From: an uncultured Spirochaetaceae bacterium
Lineage (GTDB): Bacteria > Spirochaetota > Spirochaetia > Sphaerochaetales > Sphaerochaetaceae
Reading direction: 5' to 3'
NCBI GenBank assembly: GCA_947630635.1
Contig: CANRIJ010000042.1
Coordinates: 1-11,369, forward strand
DNA length: 11,369 nucleotides
Of the stretch, positions 6,667 to 11,369 are shown piece by piece. The notes beneath the pieces were generated by a model. It was not told where the DNA came from and did no database searches. It worked only from the letters and a program-made list of their open reading frames with translations. The position numbers and the translations under genes were made by a program. The first letter of the stretch is position 1. Each line of letters begins with the position of its first letter.

Positions 6667-7825
6667 CTTGTGCTATCACTCTTATGCCATTTGATACAGA
6701 AAAGCCTCTAAGCTGAATTCTGAATCCAAAGATTCTCTCAAACTCATCTAGCCTCTCCATATAGGGAGTATTATGTCCTTTTATTATCAAAGCGACCATA
6801 TCTCCCCCATAGCCTGTATAAAGGGAACTTAGCATCAAGACGTTCTCATCGCTTATAGCCCGCTTAAAGAGCCAATCTATCTCAGGCGAGGTAATCTCCG
6901 CCTCCTCTGAGAGCTCATGCTGGTACTCCATCAAAAGAGCGGAGAATTCATCTATGTTTTCACTCTTTATCGCATCCCACAGCCTCAAAGAGAGCTCATG
7001 CTCCCTATGCAAAAAGAGAATCACATCTCGCTTTCTGCTCCTTATTGGGGCAATAAGCGAAAGCAGCTCTCTATGGTTCATGGCTCTGAACTTTGCCTCA
7101 TCCAGACTACCAAGCACAAGATCCTCAAAGGCCTCCGCTGCCTCCTTCTCGACCTCCTCATAGACTGAGGAGATTATTGTCGGTGGCATTGTGGATGAGA
7201 AGAGGAAGAACTCGTACCTCTTGTCATTTAAAAATGAAAGCGGAGCAAACTCAGATAGAGAGGTGCTCTGATCATAGAGCATAACAGCCCCAGGAGGCAT
7301 CAGTAAGAGGGCATTTAAATCTCTTTTGCGCGCTCTATATCCAACCGGCAATAAAGATGACGAAAAGACTATCTCCAATAGCTCAGAATTATCCAAAGAG
7401 AGTGAGAAAAGCCTATTTATTAGAGATGATATAGCAGCGCACAAGATGGCAGAGAGTGTCTTATTGTCTGATAAGAGAGCCTTCCCATCCAGTACAATAT
7501 CAGTCCCTCTGAGCTTATATCCTCTCTTTTGAAATGCACTGTAAACCGACTTTATGATATTGGCCCATCTGTCTTCTTTTCTATACTTGATATTCAGAAT
7601 CGAGAATCTCTTCTTCTCTTGCCTTGCTATATTGAGAATTCTCACTGAATTGTCGCTATTTAAAGAGCCCGAGACCACAATGCCATCATCTGTGGCAAAC
7701 ATTATAGAGCTTCCTTGGTAGACCTCCGAAAAGACACCAATGAGGGCGGCGATTCCTGGGATTTCCAGAGTTATTTCGGGAGAGCGACCATATTCCTTTA
7801 TAAATTGGTCTCTAGCGTCTTTCAC
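6644..7825 (-). CDS. Degenerate galactokinase-like (GHMP family) protein, probably non-catalytic
   Basis: 393 residues, galactokinase length. PGIAALIG (23-30) continuing to VFSEVYQGSS (31-40) lines up with the galactokinase signature PGRVNLIGEHTDYNGG, but the R, N, E-H and D positions are changed. RWANIIKSV (86-94) matches the family's W-x-NY-x-KG-V segment. The phosphate-binding GLSSSA loop aligns with KALLSDNKTLSA (115-126) and has lost its glycine/serine pattern. The MDQ segment carrying the catalytic aspartate is not recognisable. TGYGGDMVALI near the C-terminus corresponds to the family's TGGGFGG motif. I conclude that the fold is kept but sugar kinase activity is unlikely; a structural or regulatory role, or a new reaction, are open. 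The start is GTG (7825-7823) with an extended -10 close upstream and no strong Shine-Dalgarno. It appears to lead the operon and overlaps surE by 23 nt. Confidence 0.75.
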   Translation of the reverse strand: MKDARDQFIKEYGRSPEITLEIPGIAALIGVFSEVYQGSSIMFATDDGIVVSGSLNSDNSVRILNIARQEKKRFSILNIKYRKEDRWANIIKSVYSAFQKRGYKLRGTDIVLDGKALLSDNKTLSAILCAAISSLINRLFSLSLDNSELLEIVFSSSLLPVGYRARKRDLNALLLMPPGAVMLYDQSTSLSEFAPLSFLNDKRYEFFLFSSTMPPTIISSVYEEVEKEAAEAFEDLVLGSLDEAKFRAMNHRELLSLIAPIRSRKRDVILFLHREHELSLRLWDAIKSENIDEFSALLMEYQHELSEEAEITSPEIDWLFKRAISDENVLMLSSLYTGYGGDMVALIIKGHNTPYMERLDEFERIFGFRIQLRGFSVSNGIRVIAQDENSTGK

Positions 7826-7834
7826 ACCTACGAT

Positions 7835-7862
7835 AATTTATCACAAGTAACGGTAAAATCAA
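7835..7862 (-). promoter_or_regulatory. Promoter of the galK-like/surE/nifSU operon
   Basis: On the minus strand: -35 TTGATT (7862-7857), a 16-nt spacer ending in TGA, and -10 TAAATT (7840-7835), giving an extended -10. The predicted start site is about 3 nt before the GTG at 7825, so the leader is nearly absent. The rest of the 105-bp gap 7826-7930 is AT-rich, and I see no convincing terminator for the upstream gene in it. Confidence 0.5.
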
Positions 7863-7930
7863 ATTATTTTCACGAAGTAAGTCAAAATATAGGCACAATA
7901 TGAAAATAGCTTGCCCTTAAAATCCAAATT

Positions 7931-8698
7931 CTATATGGGCAGTTCCTCTCTATCTGTCCTATTGTTCTTCTTTCTTATAACGCGAGAGAGAAGAATCTCA
8001 TCGATTTTAATATCGTGGATATCTATGCCAGATATAGAAACATGCTCATCATCAATCTGCTTTAGCTTGATTTTCCTGTCAAAAAAGAGCGCATTGATAT
8101 ATAGAGGATAGATTCTTGCCAGGCACTCATCAGAGCCAAGAGAGATCACATCCATTCTGAGGTCATAGTAGCGCCTATCCCACTTCTTTCCAAAGTACAT
8201 CCTTCCATCACTATAGACATCAAGCATGTATCTTCTGTCGACATATCTGCCGCTGAGTATGGATAGACCTAAGAGATTATTGATATAGGAGAGCGGTGAT
8301 TTCAGATTCCGCACCTGGCTAGGCAAAAGCGTCTTCTCAGATAGATAGTAAAGCATCAGGGATAGCCTGCCATCCCTATCAACATCCCTAAGTGTCAGAG
8401 AGTCTCCTTCTCTTGTGATCTTCACTCTATGCTCTTTCTTGAGTCTTCCCTTGGTTATCCTTCTGAATTTGCCCTCAAAGAGATATTCGTCATCTTTGAA
8501 GGTAGGAAGGATCCTGCCATACTCAATGTCATAACTAGGCGTAGTGTTATAGCTGTCTTTCTTCTTGATGATCATATAGTCGCCTCTCTCAAAATCAATT
8601 GAGAAAATAGTTAAAAGCACATATGGAATATGATACGTATAGTAAAGTCCCGATTTAAGGGAAGTATCCCATAGGTATAGATCATCTTTTCTTGGCAT
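7931..8698 (-). CDS. Hypothetical protein, no family recognised
   Basis: 255 residues from the ATG at 8698. The frame stays open to a GTG at 8779 (282 residues), but that start would leave only 8 bp to the divergent helicase gene. The ATG has a TATCAT -10 box 6 nt upstream, the same arrangement as other genes here, so I prefer it. The protein is rich in charged and aromatic residues (many Arg, Lys, Asp, Tyr) and reads as largely beta-strand with repeated short segments such as RYMLDVYSDGRMYFGKKW. I see no convincing signal peptide, lipobox or membrane helix, and no catalytic motif. The C-terminal tail (RVIRKKNNRTDREELPI) is highly charged. It diverges from the DUF2075 gene and is 105 bp upstream of the galK-like operon. 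I do not assign a function. Confidence 0.65.
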   Translation of the reverse strand: MPRKDDLYLWDTSLKSGLYYTYHIPYVLLTIFSIDFERGDYMIIKKKDSYNTTPSYDIEYGRILPTFKDDEYLFEGKFRRITKGRLKKEHRVKITREGDSLTLRDVDRDGRLSLMLYYLSEKTLLPSQVRNLKSPLSYINNLLGLSILSGRYVDRRYMLDVYSDGRMYFGKKWDRRYYDLRMDVISLGSDECLARIYPLYINALFFDRKIKLKQIDDEHVSISGIDIHDIKIDEILLSRVIRKKNNRTDREELPI

Positions 8699-8704
8699 AG
8701 AGAA

Positions 8705-8733
8705 ATGATAATTTGAGAGAGGATAACTTTCTA
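8705..8733 (-). promoter_or_regulatory. Candidate promoter of the hypothetical gene
   Basis: On the minus strand: -10 TATCAT (8710-8705), a 17-nt spacer, and -35-like TAGAAA (8733-8728, four of six matches to TTGACA). The -10 box ends 6 nt before the ATG at 8698, predicting a leaderless transcript and supporting that start. Confidence 0.35.
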
Positions 8734-8745
8734 CACTCAATACTC

Positions 8746-8776
8746 TTGAAAAGAGCGATCTAAGGTAAAACAATAT
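8746..8776 (+). promoter_or_regulatory. Candidate promoter and inverted repeat of the DUF2075 gene
   Basis: TTGAAA (8746-8751) as -35 and CAATAT (8771-8776) as -10, with a 19-nt spacer; ACAATA (8770-8775) gives 18. The -35 lies inside the inverted repeat CTCTT-GAA-AAGAG (8743-8755), a possible operator. The -10 ends 11 nt before the ATG, and the only purine run (AAGG, 8762-8765) is too far away to be a Shine-Dalgarno. Confidence 0.3.
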
Positions 8777-8787
8777 CACTATCTAAA

Positions 8788-10686
8788 ATGCTTGTTTACG
8801 ACGGACTTAAATACGAATTCTTAAATAGCGTCGTCTCAGGAAACATCGCGAGTGAGATAGATAAGCGCATAAATACCACACTTGGACGCAGAACTGGAGG
8901 CTCCGAGTTCAATTCCTGGCATAACAGCATGTCCTTCATGTACATGGTTCTGAACGACCCATGCATTCCTGACAATGCTGGAATCGCAATTGAGTATAAC
9001 ATTCCACAGACATCAAAGAGGGTCGATTTCATCGTCTCTGGATACGATGAAAACGATAGAGAGAATGCAGTGATCATAGAATTGAAGCAATGGTCCAAAA
9101 TCAATAAGGCAGTGGGATACGATGCCCTTGTTGAGACCTATATAGGCGGAGGAATCAGAACTGTCGTACACCCCTCCTACCAAGCATGGTCCTATGCTCA
9201 AATGATCAATGACTACAACAAGAGTGTGCAAGACAAGAATATAAGGCTATCACCATGCACATACCTTCATAACTACCAACTTGTTGATAATGACCCTCTT
9301 CTTTCGGATATCTACCAGACATACATTGAAGAGGCTCCCGTATTTACATCCACCGATACATTGAAGCTAAGGGCCTTCATAGAGAAATTCGTAAATAGAG
9401 GCGATGACAAAAAGATTCTCTATGAAATTGACAATGGAAAGATAAGACCTTCCAAGAGCCTGCAAGACAGAATAGAGAGCATGCTTAAAGGAAATCGCGA
9501 ATTCATTATGATCGACGAGCAAAAGGTCGCCTTTGAGAAAATACTCAAGCTAGCAGAGAGAGGAAGTATTGACGGCAAGAAGAGAACCCTTATAGTTGAG
9601 GGAGGTCCCGGAACAGGAAAATCGGTAATTGCAGTAAACCTACTCTCTGAGCTCACTAGAAGGGGACAGGTCGCCCAGTATGCCTCCAAGAATAGCGCAC
9701 CTAGAAAAGTCTACTCTGAAAAGCTCAAGGGCGGACTCAAAAAGAGCAGCATAGACAACCTCTTTAAGGGAGCAGGAGCCTATGTGGGAGTCGAGAGAAA
9801 TGCAATTCACACAATACTTGTAGATGAAGCACATAGACTCAATGAGAAGTCAGGCATATTCAAGAACCTTGGAGAGAATCAGATAAAAGAGATAATCAAT
9901 GCAGGCATTACCAGCGTCTTTTTCATAGATGAGAGCCAAAGAGTGACGCTTGATGATATCGGAAGCAAAGAAGAGATTGAGAAGTGGGCAAAGAGAGAGA
10001 ACTCAGAGCTTTGCTATCTAAAGCTCTCTTCCCAGTTCAGATGCAATGGCTCTGATGGGTACCTGTCGCTTGTAGACGATGTATTGGAGATAAATGAGAG
10101 CAAGAATTACCTACTAGATGAGATAGATTACGATATCCAAGTCTTTGATAACCCAAATGAAATAAGAGAGCGAATAAAATACCTAAACTCAATTAACCAC
10201 AAATCAAGAATGCTTGCAGGCTACTGCTGGGACTGGCCTACAAAGAGCAAGAACGATATCAATGTGCCTGATGTGATAATCGGCGATTTTGCCATGAGCT
10301 GGAACCTAGAGAATAAGACATTCGCAAATGACGATTCCACTATAGACGAGATTGGATGCATACACACTTCCCAAGGCCTTGAATTTGACTATGTAGGGCT
10401 GATAATCGGCGATGATATGCGCTATGAAAACGAAAAGGTAATTACGGATTTCACGAAGAGGGCCAAAACAGATCAGTCCATCAAGGGCATAAAGTCACTC
10501 TATTCAAAAGACCCCGATAGCGCTAAGAAGAAGGCTGAGGAAATAATTAAGAACACCTATCGCACTCTTATGACTCGAGGTATGAAAGGCTGCTATATCT
10601 ATGCAACTGACAGTGCCCTAAGAGAACACCTCAGAGAGTGCTTAAACAAGGCAAAGATCATAAGACACAACGGCAGCTATCAATAA
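8788..10686 (+). CDS. DUF2075-type nuclease-helicase (PD-(D/E)XK plus SF1 helicase)
   Basis: 632 residues. The N-terminal region (about 40-140) looks like a PD-(D/E)XK nuclease: KRVDF with D80, then IIELKQW with E98 and K100, followed by HPSYQAWSYAQMI (128-140), which is typical before the helicase part of this family. The SF1 motor follows: Walker A GGPGTGKS (272-279), Walker B ILVDEAHR (343-350), FFIDESQR (378-385), SSQFR (414-418), AGYCWDW (477-483), HTSQGLEFDYVGLIIG (526-541) and RTLMTRGMKGCYIY (592-605) with candidate arginine fingers R592 and R597. All motor motifs appear intact, so an active ATPase acting on nucleic acid is expected. Biological role is inferred: DUF2075 proteins are often found as single defence-type genes. 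No partner nuclease, methylase or toxin is adjacent. There is no obvious terminator of its own after the TAA; the nearby one points the other way. Confidence 0.9.
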   Translation: MLVYDGLKYEFLNSVVSGNIASEIDKRINTTLGRRTGGSEFNSWHNSMSFMYMVLNDPCIPDNAGIAIEYNIPQTSKRVDFIVSGYDENDRENAVIIELKQWSKINKAVGYDALVETYIGGGIRTVVHPSYQAWSYAQMINDYNKSVQDKNIRLSPCTYLHNYQLVDNDPLLSDIYQTYIEEAPVFTSTDTLKLRAFIEKFVNRGDDKKILYEIDNGKIRPSKSLQDRIESMLKGNREFIMIDEQKVAFEKILKLAERGSIDGKKRTLIVEGGPGTGKSVIAVNLLSELTRRGQVAQYASKNSAPRKVYSEKLKGGLKKSSIDNLFKGAGAYVGVERNAIHTILVDEAHRLNEKSGIFKNLGENQIKEIINAGITSVFFIDESQRVTLDDIGSKEEIEKWAKRENSELCYLKLSSQFRCNGSDGYLSLVDDVLEINESKNYLLDEIDYDIQVFDNPNEIRERIKYLNSINHKSRMLAGYCWDWPTKSKNDINVPDVIIGDFAMSWNLENKTFANDDSTIDEIGCIHTSQGLEFDYVGLIIGDDMRYENEKVITDFTKRAKTDQSIKGIKSLYSKDPDSAKKKAEEIIKNTYRTLMTRGMKGCYIYATDSALREHLRECLNKAKIIRHNGSYQ

Positions 10687-10707
10687 AAAAAGAGAGCCGA
10701 AGCCCTC
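10685..10707 (-). terminator. Intrinsic terminator with UUCG loop
   Basis: On the minus strand GAGGGC-TTCG-GCTCTC (10707-10692) forms a six-pair stem with one G-U pair and a very stable UUCG tetraloop, followed by seven T (10691-10685). It lies 20 nt after the stop codon of the surface-protein gene and ends that transcript. In the plus direction the stem has an A-C mismatch and no U-run, so it would not end the helicase gene. Its U-run overlaps the helicase stop codon. Confidence 0.9.
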
Positions 10708-10727
10708 CTTGTAATCATCAAAAATAA

Positions 10728-11369
10728 CTACTTTGAAACAACCTTCCAATCATTAGCGCCATCTTTGACGGACTGATAGCCTTCTTTTACATAATTGGTA
10801 GGATCCGAAGGATCAGTCTTTGCATCAGCGGGATTGAAATTAATGAACTTTCCCCCTGTTACCGAGAAATAAGTACCTTCTTCCTTCGCATCGTCATCGT
10901 AAATGTTTAATACAAAGTACTTATCGTTATGAGTGCTAATCGCCTGATAAACTCCGCCTTTGATATTTCCAACAGATCCTTTTCCCTTTAGGTATATTGC
11001 TTCTTTATCGCCAAAGAACTTTCCATTCTCAATAGTAACGCTTGATTGCTTGCTGCTATCGCTATATACCCAAACAGCCTTGTAGCCAGTCTTCACAGTA
11101 TCTCCAATCTGTCCATTTCCATTGCTGCTGTCCTTAATTGTGAGTTTAGAATTGACAACAGCTATAAATGATGTCGGGCTCTTTGGTCCGCCTTTCGAAT
11201 TCTTCGTAGCAGTGAGCTTATGCCCATTCAGGTCAAGAGTCACATCCTTAGACTCTCCACTGAGAAGAAGGAAAGCATCATGATCAACTCCGTCTGGATT
11301 CAATTCAATATCAGCGCCGAGGAGGATTCCTGTCGTCTGGTCACCTTTCTTATCAGTGATTGCATTCAG
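10728..11369 (-). CDS. C-terminal part of a secreted beta-helix-like protein (5' end outside window)
   Basis: 213 residues are visible, and the frame runs open through the right edge, so the true start lies outside; a TTG at 11303 is only an internal leucine codon. VTLDLNGHKLTA (43-54 of the visible part) followed by short strand-turn repeats (VVNSKLTIKDSS, SSVTIENGKFFG, SVTGGKFINFNP) is the pattern of pectin-lyase-like beta-helix surface proteins common in gut bacteria. The C-terminus, with NPADAKTDPSDPTNYVKEGY and then a WKVV ending, matches the closing motif often seen on such proteins. It probably acts outside the cell, perhaps in adhesion or glycan contact, but no catalytic residues can be seen. 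Codons look less dominated by AGA/AGG and GAG runs than in the neighbours, a possible sign of transfer. It ends at the UUCG terminator. Confidence 0.75.
   Translation of the reverse strand: MNAITDKKGDQTTGILLGADIELNPDGVDHDAFLLLSGESKDVTLDLNGHKLTATKNSKGGPKSPTSFIAVVNSKLTIKDSSNGNGQIGDTVKTGYKAVWVYSDSSKQSSVTIENGKFFGDKEAIYLKGKGSVGNIKGGVYQAISTHNDKYFVLNIYDDDAKEEGTYFSVTGGKFINFNPADAKTDPSDPTNYVKEGYQSVKDGANDWKVVSK

Noticed and set aside
7912..7941. TGCCC/GGGCA inverted repeat as terminator of the hypothetical gene
   Set aside because: Only a five-pair stem across a 20-nt loop, overlapping the gene's last codons and with no U-run.
8777..8779. GTG start for the hypothetical gene
   Set aside because: It would leave 8 bp to the divergent gene and place both promoters inside coding sequence; the ATG at 8698 with a -10 box fits better. 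It cannot be fully excluded.
11301..11303. TTG as start of the surface-protein gene
   Set aside because: The frame stays open with sensible protein sequence for 22 more codons to the window edge, so this is an internal leucine.
1..11369. CRISPR array, insertion sequence or att site
   Set aside because: No regularly spaced repeats, transposase or integrase, or flanking direct repeats were seen.

Overview
The window carries ten protein genes and several non-coding signals, and looks like a typical chromosomal region of a Gram-negative anaerobe. A spirochaete (Treponema/Sphaerochaeta-like) is my best guess. It rests on the combination of a nucleoside kinase with a threonyl-tRNA-synthetase-like front end, SurE, a NifS/NifU pair without isc-type partners, an aldehyde:ferredoxin-oxidoreductase-like protein and moderate GC with purine-rich coding strands (arginine mostly AGA/AGG). 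I cannot prove the taxon from sequence alone.

Layout. Positions 1-66 are intergenic with a strong hairpin. An AOR-like gene (67-1728, minus) diverges from a nucleoside kinase gene (1816-3480, plus). The kinase ends tail-to-tail on the last gene of a long minus-strand operon, and its likely terminator lies inside that gene. The operon, read right to left from 7825, is: degenerate galactokinase homologue, surE, a YcgN-family cysteine-rich protein, nifS, nifU and a small HTH regulator (ending at 3477). Most junctions overlap (23, 8 and 4 nt) and the others are 1 and 36 nt, so one transcript is likely. Right of it, an unrecognised gene (7931-8698, minus) diverges from a large PD-(D/E)XK nuclease / SF1 helicase gene of the DUF2075 type (8788-10686, plus). 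At the right edge lies the C-terminal end of a probable secreted beta-helix-like protein (10728-11369, minus, cut by the window), followed by a clear intrinsic terminator.

How the genes work together. NifS supplies sulfur to the NifU scaffold for Fe-S cluster assembly, and the coupled HTH protein is a candidate local regulator. The YcgN-like protein (eight cysteines) may be a metal or cluster protein. SurE removes phosphate from nucleoside monophosphates, and its upstream partner looks like a galactokinase that has lost its catalytic signature. The DUF2075 protein is a nucleic-acid enzyme of a kind suspected in phage defence.

The most interesting signals are these: a repeated arrangement in which a -10 box sits about 6-11 nt before the start codon of all five transcription-unit-leading genes, with no Shine-Dalgarno, while operon-internal nifS and nifU have good ones (possible leaderless transcription); four proteins that keep a family fold but lose signature residues; and the HTH gene locked by ATGA overlap to nifU.
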